Source: Bettongia penicillata ogilbyi (taxonomy: Eukaryota > Chordata > Mammalia > Diprotodontia > Potoroidae). Taken from it: a DNA stretch of 64,000 bases. Below, piece after piece: positions 13,237 to 25,149 of this stretch. The notes below the pieces were generated by a model. That model was not told the origin of the DNA. It saw nothing but the letters and a program-made list of their open reading frames with translations, and searched no databases. How positions within the stretch are numbered: the stretch's first letter is position 1; every line of letters begins with the position of its first letter. The stretch covers positions 15,311,941-15,375,940 of the forward strand of contig JAJHZJ010000413.1 in NCBI GenBank assembly GCA_023548195.1. The letters are read 5' to 3'. Both the position numbers and the translations under genes were made by a program.

Positions 13237-13384
13237 TCTGCAAATTTCCATAATTTGTGGTCTGAGTTGCTTTGTGACACTTACAGTTTCATTGACTTAC
13301 GTTAAAAAAAAAGAAAAGCTAGTGTGAATCATTGACAAGACTTGAATTTTTATCTTTCTGTTTAAAAAGGTTGCCTATCCAATA

Positions 13385-13490
13385 CACCAAGGATTGGTCT
13401 AAGGGCTAAATCCAGCCTGCTGCCTGTTTTTCTATCAGCCTGTTTGGCCTGTAGGATGTAGTTTGCCAATCCCAGAACTATACCATGCTG
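13385..13490. mobile_element. Possible DNA-transposon (hAT-like) relic
   Basis: The phrase gctaaatccagcctgctgcc, followed by gtagtttgccaatcccagaa, resembles an old mammalian MER element known from other genomes. The match is from memory and short. The element name and strand are not determined. Confidence 0.3.
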
Positions 13491-14256
13491 TATCTCTAAT
13501 TAAACAGCAAAACAAGGGAGATAACAAAGGAAATGCTGCAACAATAGCATAATTTGCTGGGAGAAGGGACATATAAGGAGAACCTGTATAAGAAAACAGT
13601 GGTAAAATGATATAGATGACCAAACAAATTATATGAGAAAAGAAATATGTCTAACTACGACAATTCACATTCCAAGTGGTTTGCGTATATTAAAATGCCT
13701 CTCTGTATATGATGGTGCATTTTGCTTCTTAAGACGTCATCTGCTGGGTTATATATTTTTTTTCTGCTGAGCTGTTACTTTATTTACAACTTCTATTGTA
13801 CTCCTTCTTTTGACTCAGCTGACCTTCAGGTAATTAGAAGGAGAATGATTCCAGTTTTTGTTACCTGTTTTTTTCTTATCTCTTTTTGTTATCTCTTTTG
13901 TTAGTTGGACCCATTCTATCATTTGAACTGTTTTATTTCTTCCAAGCTACATCTCTGATATTTGGGTCTAGTAAAATAAATTCCTTTCAACCAACATGCT
14001 CATGCAATAGGTATATGTAAAATCACACCTAGCAAGATTGGAGTGGTGCAGTCAAACCGGTAAATGTGCATTCCTACTGGCAGCAAAATCACTATTCTTC
14101 CTACATACCAGTGCTCCCTTCATGAGTCAAGAAAAGAGATTGCAACCTGAAAGTCAATAGTAGAGTGGCATTTGAGCTTCTGGTAAGGGTAGAGGCTTGA
14201 AAATATTAACTATGGGACTCCCGTCTTCAGCTATTTTCAGAGTCTTTTATGTATGG
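13491..14256. other. No recognised feature
   Basis: Sequence upstream of the ERV. I see no supported gene or repeat. It serves as the left outer flank for the provirus. Confidence 0.4.
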
Positions 14257-14745
14257 TGTCATATTGCCCAGGCAATACTCATAGTACTGAGGGCAACTAT
14301 GAATATGCTGGAATATCAAATAAAATCACAAAATATAACAGACTCTCCATATGGAAGGCAGAAGAAAAAGCATTTATTCAGACATGAGAAAGCCAAATCC
14401 CCAAATCAGAAAGCCAAATCTGTCATAATAACCAAGAAGTCAATAAGCATTGTCACTGTAGAGGACAAAGGCATTTCCAGGCCTCCCCCACTCCATCCCC
14501 CATCCCTGGCTGTGGCCTCCCCACAAACATGCAAACACTCACAAGTCTAGCTGTCTGCTTGCCTGTATCCTTCCCAGCTCTTACTATTCTTACCAAGGTC
14601 CTCTTAGCTCTGCTCCACCCTTCCTGTTTCACCCATTTAGCAAGTTTCTCCCACCACATGTGACTTAGGCTTCCGTGTGATTTAAGCAAATCACATGGGC
14701 CTATTAATGAATGGGAAAGATTTTTCCATTTAAATTGACATTACA
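14257..14745 (-). repeat. ERV-L-like 3' LTR
   Basis: On the minus strand the LTR starts TGTAATGTCA at 14745 and ends with CA at 14257. It aligns along its length with 20261-20740 and with the solo LTR at 44975-45481, for example at the shared segment ctctccatatggaaggcaga. A palindrome lies near its start, at 14711-14729. Confidence 0.8.
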
Positions 14746-15599
14746 TTCGACCCCAAGATCTTTCATATTCATTATACAGGTTGGTCTGGCAACTGATATG
14801 AACAGAATTGTAACAGGCATAACAGAAAATAATTGTGTAAAACAATATCTTAGGCCACTGGTGTCAATAGAACATTACAACAGTATAACAGGGATCACAC
14901 AAAATAAGCAAATGAAACAATATCTTAGAATGGGACTTGAGTGCAATCACCCCATCATTCCACCCTCAAATGAAGGGGGCCAAAATCCTGGGATAAGGGG
15001 GTGACAATCTCTTCTTCCATAGCTACTTCCTGCCAAGATTGGAGGTGGAGCTGTCCATGCCCCAAGAGGTCCCATTTGAGAGGTCAGTTTCTTAAGCTGG
15101 CATATGGAGCTTGGTCAATGCCAGGTCCAGGGCCAACACATCACAGTCACAGTCGTGGACAAAGGTGATATCTGGCTTAAGGAATCAGACATCTGCAGGT
15201 CGAGGTTACTAAGGAGGGACAAATCTAGCAAACACGTTTAACAGATGAAAGTCAAAAAGAAACAAGGAGACAATAACCAGAAGTAGGGCATATATAGGGT
15301 CAGCTGCACTTCTAGAGTCCATGAACCCACTATCATAGCCTCATTCCCATTGGAATATATGAGTTAAGGGTACAATTTGGTAATCATCTTCTCCTGAATA
15401 AACAACAGATATAGTATTATTTTCCTGCATGCCACATAACTTCCACAACCTTTGGAACATCATCTGGCTTCTGTTTTACCCATACTTTAGCTCCCCATTT
15501 TATTCTATCTGTAGAACCCAATCTTTCAATTCCTCTGCTAGGTTTTTGGAAAGAGCGTCAGTTTTCATAAGGGGTATTATTTCACAAAGAATAATAATC

Positions 15600-16020
15600 A
15601 CTTGAACCATTCTTTCACTTTTACAAAACTATGGGTTCATGTAAATTTTGGAATATCACAGTAATTTCTCCTTGATAATTAGAATCTATTACTCCAGCCA
15701 ATACATATATTCCTCAAGCTGCTAATCCTGATTTAGGTAATATCTGTCCAAAATGATTCTTAGGGACTCATACATATTCCAGTAGAGATTTTCCTTATTT
15801 CTTTTCTATCTAAAGTCCTCTAAACAATTTAAATCATATCCTGCCAAATCAGATGTCCCTGGATATGGTGCTGGGACATCTGGCCTCATAGTCCAATACT
15901 CAAAATTTGGGATCTTGTGTGCTTGTTGTTTTTTAATTTGCAGATATAGGGTCATTATTCTGGCTAGAGGTGTACTTCCTCCCAGTGTCCTATTATTCAA
16001 ATTATGTAAATCAATGAACA
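15600..16020 (-). pseudogene. ERV dUTPase domain remnant
   Basis: dUTPase hydrolyses dUTP and keeps uracil out of retroviral DNA. On the minus strand, three of the family's conserved motifs can be read although the frame is broken. Motif 1 is PGTSDLAGYDL (about 15860-15828). A motif like PKSGLA follows. Motif 3 is GVIDSNYQGE (about 15695-15666), close to the usual G-V-I-D-x-D-Y-R-G-E. At least one frameshift and in-frame stops separate them. The domain lies between integrase and the 3' LTR, as in ERV-L. It cannot make an active enzyme. Confidence 0.75.
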
Positions 16021-16029
16021 AATTATCTT

Positions 16030-16660
16030 TCCAATGTTGATAAGAATTATTACAGCTTAACTTACTTAATTGTTCTTTCAGTAATCCATTTATTCTTTCA
16101 ATTAATTCAGATGCTTGCAGATAGTATAGAATATGATATATCCATTTTATGTTATGTAATATATCTCTTCATTTCATTACTTTTGAAATGTGAACCATTG
16201 TCAATTTGAGTATGCATTGGGTTTCCAAAATGTAGACCTATAATATCTATAGATTTACCAGTGTTTTTCTGGGTTACATTCTTATAGGAACAAGTCACTA
16301 ATACACCTGAATAGGTGTCAACACAAGTACATATAAATTTGCATCCTTTATCTTGGGGTAGGGCTCCAATATAATCTATTGGCCAAATTTGGGCTGGTAT
16401 GTTTCCCCTTGCTATTTCCAGTTACTACCCAAAGAATAGTTTGTTCCTTTTCCAACTGGCATATATAATATTCCTCTGCTACTTGTTTTAACAATGAATG
16501 AGAGATACTATAAACTCAGTCTTGTGCCCACTGGTGTGTGGCCTGAACATCTAAATGACCAGTCATTTGATGAACTCATTTTGCTAGTACTAGATCATTG
16601 GTTGGTGTGAGGCTAGGGACAATATATTGAGTAGCAATCTTTGCTAGTTGATCAGCATGT
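16030..16660 (-). pseudogene. ERV integrase remnant
   Basis: Integrase joins viral DNA to the host chromosome. The minus strand keeps a zinc-binding-type start (a WVHQMTGH motif near 16585) and two of the core acidic positions: PIDYIG near 16375 and the second as QIDNGSHF near 16200. Stops interrupt every long frame. It sits downstream of RNase H and upstream of the dUTPase motifs, the ERV-L order. Confidence 0.7.
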
Positions 16661-16699
16661 GCTTTATACCCACTTTCTGGTGTGGTGAGGGCCATGTGA

Positions 16700-18270
16700 G
16701 TATCTACATGAAAAACTGACAAATTAGTAACCAAAGATATGTCCCACATATATTCTCATCATTCTTTGCCCAAGACTTGTTTCCCATGCATTTCTCAATT
16801 TTGATTTTATTACATGGGCATCCATGTAGCTAACTCATTAGCTTATCACCCATGAATCAGTGAATATATGACACTTTCCTCCTTGTTCTATTTTGATAGC
16901 TTGATGTCCAGTCATAAGTCCAGCATATTGACTACTTTCACCTATCCCAATCCTTTCCAAAATCCACCTAGTACATAGGTTATAGGCTAGTCCTTTCCAA
17001 CATCTTTTATGGTCCAAATATTTTACTGTCTCATCAGTAAACCATGAATGTCTCTTTTTTTCTTCAGTTAATCCATCACATTCCTCATTCCATTTGTACC
17101 AAGAATTTTAGCAACCTTTGCTTTGGTTCAGGGGGTGTATCATTGCCCTCAGTATCTATGTTTTCTATAGACTCACGTAAAGCAGAAACTCTACTTTTGC
17201 CTGCTTTAGATCTATTTTGAATATACCATTTTCATTTAATTATGCTAGCTTGTTGAGAATTCACTGAGAAACTAGGGTACTCATTATCCAAGTCATAATT
17301 GGGATTCCAGGCTTGAATATTACCTCATGGTCCAAAATCAGTTGTTTAGCCTATACCAAAGCCCAATGTGCAGTTAACAATTGCTTTTCAAAAGGGGTAC
17401 ATTGAATTCTATACAAGGGCAGTTTCCTAGACCAAAATCCTAAAGGTACCTTTAGGCTTTGTTGTTTTTGCCATAAATTCCAGTTTGCATATTAATCCTG
17501 TACAGTTACCTGTAATTCTGTCAGATCACTTTGCATAGGCCATAAATCTAGGGTCAATTGCATAGCAGCCTTTGCTTCTTCATAAGCTTTACTCTGTTTA
17601 AGTCCTCCCCCCAAAAAATTCTTATTATTTCCTACTAATTTTATATAAGGGTTTCAAAATTTATCCTAGATGTAGTATGTGATGTCTCCAATATCCAAAT
17701 AATCTTATAAATTTCTGGGCCTCTTTCTTATTAGTGGGGACAGGAAAATCCTGGATCTTTTGTTGGGCTTGAAGGAGAATCTCTCACAGCTCTATATTCT
17801 ATTGTATATCCCCAAATTTTATGGTTTGAGCTGGCCCTTGAATCTTTATAGGGTTAATTTCGCACCCTTTGCTTTTCAAATGGTCAGTTAAAAGCATCAA
17901 ACTCTTCTCCACTTCTTTTACATTTTTTCCTGTATCATAATATCATCTATATAGTGGATAAGCTGTACACCAGATAACTATAATTCATGTAAATGTTCAG
18001 CCGCAATCCTATGACAAAGAATGAGGCTATGCAGATATCTTTGTGGCAAATATGTCAAAGTATATTGTCAGCACTGCCACGTGAGAGCAAATTGGCGCCA
18101 CTGTTTCGAATCCATTAGAACAGTTAAGAAAGCATTGGCTAAATCCATAATTGCATATGAAGTTCCATCATATTTCTGCATCCTTTCTATTAAGGTAATG
18201 GTATCTGGAACAGCAGCATACAAAGGAGGAGTGACTTTATTCAATTGTCTATAATCCACTATCATCCTCC
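16700..18270 (-). pseudogene. ERV reverse transcriptase and RNase H remnant
   Basis: The RT starts at about 18265 with DYRQLNKVTPP and DLANAF, typical of the ERV-L and related pol groups. The polymerase active-site YIDD box is at 17953-17942. Thumb and connection sequence follows with several stops. An RNase H segment with FTDSW lies near 16860. The longest open piece is only 66 codons (18265-18068). The enzyme would have copied viral RNA into DNA; this copy is dead. Confidence 0.8.
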
Positions 18271-18313
18271 GTGTCCCATCTGACTTTCGTACTGCACAGA
18301 TAAGATTATTACA

Positions 18314-18630
18314 TCAAGTGGTTGCAGGGACTAACACTCCTGTCTCATCATATTCCTTTAGAGTATTGGTAATTTCGTCTTGCCCCCCTGGCACACGATT
18401 CTTCTTTAAAGTAATTACTTCAGAAGGTTCAAGTAAAGTGATTGGGTCCATTTTTATTTTACCTACTAAAACTATTTTAATTCCTACCTTCCTTACTGCA
18501 AATGGGTATCTCCCTTCATGTAAATTTAAAGTCATACTTCTCAATATATTTATTCCAATGATGTATTCAAGAATGGGTACTATTACCATAGTATATTCTT
18601 TATTAGTTAATTCTCCAATTTTCATCATTA
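18314..18630 (-). pseudogene. ERV protease-to-RT linker remnant
   Basis: An open piece of 104 codons on the minus strand has the EYIIGINIL-type segment found near the C-terminal part of retroviral proteases. It then runs into the RT N-terminal linker rich in K, P and G, ending just before the RT block at 18265. The start of the protease lies further right and is broken. The 188-codon plus-strand frame over the same span (18318-18884) is an antisense shadow. Confidence 0.65.
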
Positions 18631-18889
18631 GTTTGACTCATCTGGCTAATATTTCAGCCTCTTCCAGTCCTGTGATAGTGATAGAAGTTCCATGTTTAAA
18701 CTTATCAAGGTTTCCTTATATAAAGGAAGTCTCCACTTCAGCATCTATTAATGCCCTAGTTACAATATTTGATCCATTTTTTCTAATATATGGTCAAATT
18801 GACATGGGATCTGTAATCCTGTCTATGTATTTCTTTATTCTGAGCTGGGGTTTGTCCAATTTCCTATTCTCCCAAAAGGTGTGACAAAC

Positions 18890-20250
18890 TTGGGTAAAAT
18901 GTTTCAGGAAGATCTGTAGGCAGCAGTTATTAGTTTTCTGTTGTGTCGAGTATCAAGTCCCTTTTCTCAGTACATTCTATATAGTTGATTAGTTGTAATA
19001 CCATCTATCCTTCCAAAATCTACTCCTGCTTTTAATAGAGCAGTAAACAATTCTTTACTTGTCAATTTATTCTGACTTTGAATCTTTTGGCTATCTACTC
19101 TTCTCTTCTGAGGATATTTATTTTTTTCCCCAGTCCCCTAAATCATTTAAATGTGGAATCTTGTGTAGCACCTCTGATAGAAAGTTCCCTATTTCCCCAA
19201 TTATTAGTCAAAACTAGGTGCTTGTAATCAGGAGGAACCATCTTCACTATTCTATTCCTATGAGAAACTGCTAAGGGGTATCATAGTATGCACCTTCGTT
19301 TCCAATCATTATGGCAAACTTCATTACCTCCTCCTTCAACTTTCTTATACAGTTCCTATGTGACTACCAGCATTTATCTCCACTAGGTCTCATGGAATCA
19401 GTAGAATACTGCTTGCTGCATCCTTCTGCAGCCTTGCATATTGCAGTCTCTAAAGGCTTGCTGCATGAAAGGATTCTGACTGATACCTACAAATTTCAAG
19501 CATCTGTGCCATCTATCAATACTCCTCCAGCTCCTTCATCACTGACTTTCATCAGCAATTCTCTCATCCTTTAGATAAACCTACTCAAAATAATTTTGAC
19601 CTCCTCCTGAGTAAATCCTAGTTATCTCCATAAACATTGTGTTCCCTGCTTGGTTCTCTTTTTTTCACTTTAGTATGGGGCAAGCTTCAGCCTTAGCAGT
19701 CTCCCCCTGCAACATTGTTTCTCTTTTCCAACTCTGACTTAATTACATTTTCCACCCACACATTGTCCTGGCAGTTGACATCATGGCAACTTGACTTGGT
19801 CTGTACATGGTCATATACACACTTCTTTTGGTAGCCTTCCACTTATCTAAATGAATACCTTTTTCTTCCACCTGAGACATCCCAGTCTAATCTTTCAAAG
19901 GAGAGCTTGAACACTGAGAATTCCCATGCAAGCTATCTAATTCTTTTTCCATCTGAATTTTTAAATTCAGCAATTCATCTCTGCTTTCACACATAAAACG
20001 GTAACCTGTTAATAAAATCTAGCCTCTCCTACATACCCCTGCCAGCTCTTTCCTTGGTCCTATTGGTATTACTTGAAAACACCTTTCCAAGTCTCTAGGT
20101 TCCCTCTGCTGTAACCTCATTTCCCAGTTTTCAAAGGGTCCAGTGCTTTTAGCCCATTCCCTTGCCAAGGATGAATACAATTAATCCTTTCATCCTCAGA
20201 TATGTATTTTTCCCTCCAAATAGAGATTTTATACCCTACAAACTTGTTCA
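18890..20250 (-). pseudogene. ERV gag-region remnant
   Basis: This span lies between the 5' LTR and the protease. Short minus-strand open pieces (20371-20117 overlapping the LTR edge, and segments around 19980-19860 and 19570-19300) look like capsid-type sequence, but I cannot place defined Gag domains, and stops are frequent. The assignment rests mainly on position. Confidence 0.5.
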
Positions 20251-20260
20251 TGAGGCCAAG

Positions 20261-20740
20261 TGTATTGCCCAAGCAATATTCACAGGACCAAGAGCAACTA
20301 TGAATAAGTTGGCATAGTTCTGAATCACAAAGTATAATAAACTCTCCACATAGAAGGCAGAAGAAAATCATTTATTCAGACACCAGAAAGTCAAATCCCC
20401 AAAACAGAAAGTCATATTGGTCATAGTAGCCAGGAAGTCAATACACATTATCACTTGCTGACAAAAGCACTTCCAAGCCTCTTTCTCCCTTCTCCCTCCC
20501 TATCCCTGCTGGGCCCTTCTCACAAACAAACACTCACAAGCCTAACTGTCTGCTTGCTTGTGTCCTTCCCATCTCTGATTAGCCTGACCAACTTCCTCCC
20601 AGCTCTGTTCCACCCTTCATGTTCCACCCATTCAGCAAGTTCCTCCCACCACATGTCACTTAGGCTTACATATGATTTAAGCAGGTCACATAGGCCTGTT
20701 AATGAATGGGAAAATTTTTCCCATTTAAATTTCCATTATA
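20261..20740 (-). repeat. ERV-L-like 5' LTR
   Basis: This LTR aligns with 14257-14745. Its outer end reads TATAATGG on the minus strand, so the expected TG is mutated. A perfect 19-base inverted motif, atgggaaaatttttcccat, is at 20706-20724. The primer-binding site next to the inner end (20260 leftward) is too worn to name a tRNA. Confidence 0.75.
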
Positions 20741-20829
20741 CCAATCCAAGTTTTAGTGAAGTGTACAAAATGAAGTTAGAAAAATACTTTTTTGGTTATT
20801 TTATTAGTATTAAATTTTTATATTTTTAG

Positions 20830-20960
20830 AGGTGAAGGACACTTCAGAGGTCGTCAACCTCTTTATTGTACAGATGAGCAAACTGAAGTCTGGAAATTCA
20901 AATGACTTCTAGAAGGCCATGCAATTAATCAGCAAGGCTACTAAGACTAGAATATGGATC
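20830..20960 (-). mobile_element. MIR-type SINE fragment
   Basis: The plus strand reads acacttcagaggtcgtcaac, then tacagatgagcaaactgaag and an aaggccatgcaattaatcag-type phrase. This is the antisense order of the old MIR-like SINEs that also occur at 44030-44220. Confidence 0.5.
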
Positions 20961-22149
20961 ATAAAATAGTATCTTTCCCAGAATATCCCAAGTAAAAATG
21001 CTTTAGAAGTATATTTATCTAGTTATAAAATAAAGTATTCTCTATTAAAATTTTTGCCAGTTAATACATTTTCTGGGTTTATCTTGTTCAGGAAGAAAAA
21101 TATCAATTCAGTATCATCCACCTGCTTCTATTAAAAATAGCCTCTATAAAAAAGACTAAATTTAAAAAAATCAAATTATTTGCTGATTATGAAAACACAT
21201 GAATTTCTAGCTTATCTCCTTTACAACTAGCTTTCCCTAGACACTGTCATTTTATACATTGTATGCAAGTATAAAACACTCATATAAAAGCACAAAACTA
21301 ACCCTGCCTAATTTCTTGATGTTTTCTGTTTTAACTTCACATTTTCCCTTAAAACAACCATGTTGTTCCCTTTCTAAGCAAATTAATTTCTCTCAATTGG
21401 TTTCAATTTAATTTTTTGCACTAGAATAGTAGAAGTGGTAAAGTGGGAAAAGCAATATAAAAGAAGAATGATATTCCAACTTTTTTGATCTTATACTTAT
21501 CAATAATATATGTATGCACATTCATACTTACTTATAAATTATGCAATTGTATTTCTATTGCATCTATTATAAAACTTACCCAAGATAGCAATTAAAAAGG
21601 ATTTACAAAAGACAGAATAATACGTAGAAAATAATCATTTGATTTTGATGGAGTAAAAAATCTTTTTGCTCTCTTCCCAAAATATCACTAATGATATATA
21701 TTTTTAAGAGCAATGCAATGAAATCTGCTTCACTCTTTTTGAAAACCTTGATGGCTCATTTTGTGATATAGATATTAGATCTGATTCTAAGTTTGCTATA
21801 TTTAAATATACCTAAAGACATGATATTAATAATTGGTACAGTTAAAAAACACACACAAAGATTCGTAGGTCAAAACAAATACACATACATCATTGTCTGT
21901 ATTTACTAAGTCTTGGTATTCATTATTTTCTTCTACCAAACATGCAGGATTTTTTTGTTGTTGAAAATTTTATTAGTAAATTTTGATCTTTATATATTCA
22001 TTGAGTTGAAGGGTTGTGATTGTGTTGAAGATAAGCCTACTTTGGGCTATTTTAGGCTATTTGTCCATTCTCTTTTCATCTGATAATACCCATCAGGCTT
22101 CAAGATCTTTGGAACAATCACAACTATCCAATCTCAACATTTGAAAGAC
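20961..22149. other. No recognised feature
   Basis: Very AT-rich sequence with short A and T runs. I see no gene, RNA or nameable repeat. Confidence 0.4.
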
Positions 22150-22340
22150 TACTGTACTGCCACTACATTAACATGCTAGATTCCAAGGCTATAAAGTTTC
22201 AGCACTGCTCCCTGTTTAACCATGAATATTAATGCGTCAATTCCACTCTTTGTGCATCAGTTTCTTCATCTTTAACCATGAAGGCTAGAAGAGATTACTT
22301 TTGAATTGTCTTTTAGCTTTAATACTGTATAATTGTTTGA
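22150..22340 (+). mobile_element. MIR-type SINE fragment
   Basis: A caatta-type head is lost, but gtgcatcagtttcttcatct followed by gaaggctagaagagattact gives the middle and 3' part of a MIR-like SINE on the plus strand. Old and diverged. Confidence 0.4.
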
Positions 22341-23129
22341 TCCTTGAAGGAGACAACAAACATCTTCCCAGTGATACATTTGAGACATCATTCCTTTTAT
22401 AAATGGGAGAGGGATCAATATTATGAATAAGAGAAGGAAACATGCATTTAGTTCAACCTTTGACCTTAGGCAGGGTTAAAAAACACACAAGCAGTCTATT
22501 CCTGAAAGAAGGAGGAAGAGAACTATCACAGTAACTAACATTAAGATTAGCTTCTTTACTCTGACCAAGTCCTAAAAGAGGGCTCTAGGGGAAGAACCTG
22601 AAGCACTCCTATAAGGTATAATCCCTCTCTTAGCAATAGGCAGTCAGCCAGAAGAACAATTTGTCATATATTTTACTTCTCTCATCTTTTCCTTTAATAG
22701 AAAGAACATAGTAGTAGTTGGAATTATATGAAAGAAGAAAGCATTCTTTTAAAAATACTCATAATTTCAATACTATGAGAGCAAAGGGAATGAATCATCT
22801 TTATAAAGTTGAATTTGAATTGTGCTCATCAACTCCTGTATGAATCATTCAGTCAGTGTGCTTATTCAACAGTCCTTGAACACCACCAGTGTAGGGAGGA
22901 TGGTCATGGGCAACAAACCCATTGAAATCACTTTCAGAAAATTACCATGGAGAGATTTTCCTTTCCTGCCAAAATTCATATTGTTAAAGTTGGCTTTAGA
23001 ATAAGTAAGTATTCCCTATTCTCCTAACATGACTGTTGACTGAAAGTAAAACAGTAAATTTTTATTCATCGTTAATGATTTTGTCAAAAGAAAGAGCAAA
23101 TTAGAAATATAGACTGCCAATATGTAATG
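22341..23129. other. No recognised feature
   Basis: No gene is supported. The 60-codon frame at 22822-23004 has no recognisable family. Confidence 0.4.
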
Positions 23130-23290
23130 TAACATTAAGACCACTGAATTTAGAATCATGGAATTTTAATTGAAACCCCATTTCTGCTACCCCATGACCA
23201 TGGTCAAGCTCCTTAAACTCTTTGGATATCAACTTAAGTAGCTATAAAATGAAGAAATTGGAATAAATTATATCTAGCATTCTTTTCATC
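23130..23290 (+). mobile_element. MIR-type SINE fragment
   Basis: The order of ccactgaatttagaatcatg, ctccttaaactctttggata and tataaaatgaagaaattgga follows the MIR core and 3' part on the plus strand. Confidence 0.5.
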
Positions 23291-23749
23291 TCTAAATCTG
23301 CTGTTTCCCTCTACTCTCTTTGCCAGAGTTATTGTGCAGGGTGGTTCATTTAAATGGTTTGAGGAGAATTCCAGAAAATGTTATGGCTATTTAAAAATTC
23401 ATATACTCTAATGATCTCTGAGCTGATGGGAAACAGATATCATCTAGGCCTGACTTTACTTGAAGCACAGATCCTATGTACAGGAAATCCACAATTGTTT
23501 GCATCTGTTTGCACCATTTCCAAGGTGAGGGAATTAGCTACCTTTATGCTTCTTAGTTTTTAGACAACCTTAATTGTCAAAACATTCTTCTTTATACTGT
23601 CCTCAAATCTGCATCCTTGTACTATCCATTATTTGATGCTTAACCTGCTGTCAGATGAAATAATTCTAACCTTTCTTTCACATGACAGTAACTCAGTTCT
23701 CTGAAGGTCTGTAGGTCAATTCAGTTGAAAAAAGTTTATTAGGTATCTC

Positions 23750-23880
23750 CAAAGCGTATGACAGTTGTATGAATCATTGTCAGAGTGAGCATCTCAGTGA
23801 GGAAGGCCTGGGTTCAAGATCAATCTATGACACAAATTAACCTTAGGCAAATCGTTTTACCTCTGTGAGAATTACCTAGG
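23750..23880 (+). mobile_element. SINE fragment with tRNA-like head
   Basis: gaaggcctgggttcaagatc followed by ttaaccttaggcaaatcgtt matches the B-box-containing head and following part of the tRNA-derived SINEs, for example at 46010-46262. Confidence 0.5.
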
Positions 23881-24096
23881 TAATTCTCCAAGATGAGAAG
23901 TCACAGAACAATTGCTAAGATGTATCAAAAGGATATTGGCTTGTCTGGAATTCCAACGGCAATGAAATTGCAGGTGTATACAAATTAGAAAAAAAAACAC
24001 CCAAGTCACTGCATTAGGTGCTAAGAATATGAGGATAATAATGATGATAACATATAATAATAATAAAACCTTTCCTGCTCTCAAGGGGCTTACATT

Positions 24097-24100
<4 letters not shown>

Positions 24101-24148
<48 letters not shown>
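24101..24148. repeat. (TA)n microsatellite
   Basis: An uninterrupted AT dinucleotide run of about 47 bp. It follows the phrase ctgctctcaaggggcttaca, part of the interspersed repeat also seen at 46262-46680 and 60855-61010. Confidence 0.95.
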
Positions 24149-24150
<2 letters not shown>

Positions 24151-24559
24151 AATAGACAGTGTGAGGTTGGAGCTTGAGGTCTTCATTTCAAACAGCAACT
24201 TTGTAACTCTATGATGGTGAGTAAAGTGCTTAATGTTTTTGGACTCAGTTTCTGTTTATGAAAAATGAAGGAGACAAAACTGGATGACCTCCAAGTTCTA
24301 TAATTGCATGAACTTGGGTATTCTGCAGTTGTATGTAGGCGAGTCCTCAGATGTATGATCTCAGTTAAAAAGTTTGTCAGGGAAGTCAAGGTGGTTCTTT
24401 TTTTTTTTTCAAATCTAATTCATCACCACTGAGTTTTGAGCAGTTATTCCTTACCAAAAGTGTAATTAAAACAACTGTAGTTATACATTACTAGATAATT
24501 ATTCCAGAATTAACTTTAAAAATTAATGCTTCACTTCCTAATTCTTAACTTCTCTACTG

Positions 24560-24709
24560 TTCATTTATTCTAGTTCTTATAATACAATAATTTGATATCA
24601 CAATCATATCAAAACTTGTTCAAGCATTTCCCAATTTATGGGCATCGCCTTGATTTTCATTTTTTGACACCACAGAAAGAACTGCTATAAAAATTGTTGT
24701 ACATATAGG
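24560..24709 (-). mobile_element. L1 3'-region fragment
   Basis: The plus strand reads aagcatttcccaatttatgg, then agaactgctataaaaattgt and tgtacatatagg. This is the same antisense L1 3' passage as at 28555-28650. It stops abruptly at 24709. Confidence 0.65.
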
Positions 24710-25149
24710 TGTATGGTGGGAACGGGAGGCTGAGAATGTGACCTACGACATCATGGTTATTCTAAACAGTTAAGCTTCTCCCATGGGAAAATAGGTTTGT
24801 AGCCACCCATGTGACCACAAGAAGGCACTAAGACTTCTTTATTCTGTTTCTATATAATATCTGTACTGTCCTAAATTTGGTATGGAGATCTACTTTTGTC
24901 CTACTGTCATTCAGGAGGGTCCTTATAAGTAAACTCCCCCCAGAAACATCTATTTACTACCAAGCTGGCATGGGTCTTTTTTTCTTTGGATCTCTCTATC
25001 CTCTTATGGTGGGACCATCTCTTTGGATGGTCTGCTTCTTTATAATTGGAGTAGTCAACAGGATACCAAACAGATGGACTGAGAGAAGAGAATCTTCCAT
25101 AGAAGTAAATTCAGGTTGGTCATCTATAACCTTGCGGGAGGGGTAGGCA
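24710..25149 (+). mobile_element. Candidate LTR
   Basis: The sequence that interrupts the L1 piece starts TGTATGGTGGGAACGGG at 24710 and could end CA at 25149. It has a TATA-like ctatataatatctgtac at about 24850. No clear flanking duplication is visible. An LTR fits, but an unrelated insert is possible. The 89-codon frame inside it (24877-25146) has no recognised family. Confidence 0.35.

Larger units (their letters stand above)
14257..20740 (-). mobile_element. ERV-L-like (class III) endogenous retrovirus, degraded, env-less
   Basis: Two related LTR sequences (14257-14745 and about 20261-20740) are in the same orientation and enclose about 5.5 kb. In that interior the minus strand shows, 5' to 3', gag remnants, protease, reverse transcriptase with a YIDD box, RNase H, integrase and a dUTPase motif set. 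A dUTPase after integrase and no envelope region before the 3' LTR are ERV-L traits. The coding region has many stops and frameshifts, and no frame is long enough to work. I found no matching flanking duplication outside the two LTRs (tatgg against ccaat), so an end may be rearranged or worn. Two solo LTRs of the same family lie at 39560-40729 and 44975-45481. Confidence 0.85.

Noticed and set aside
14746..15500. Envelope gene between dUTPase and 3' LTR
   Set aside because: Only about 0.75 kb is available and no envelope-like frame or membrane segment can be seen; ERV-L elements lack env.
18318..18884. 188-codon plus-strand open frame
   Set aside because: It lies antisense to the ERV protease and linker region, has no recognisable domain and is best explained as a shadow of the decayed minus-strand pol.
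24710..25149. Firm LTR call with TAGG duplication
   Set aside because: TAGG precedes the start but, on the right, lies inside the proposed end and not after the CA; the duplication is not valid, so only a low-confidence candidate is listed.
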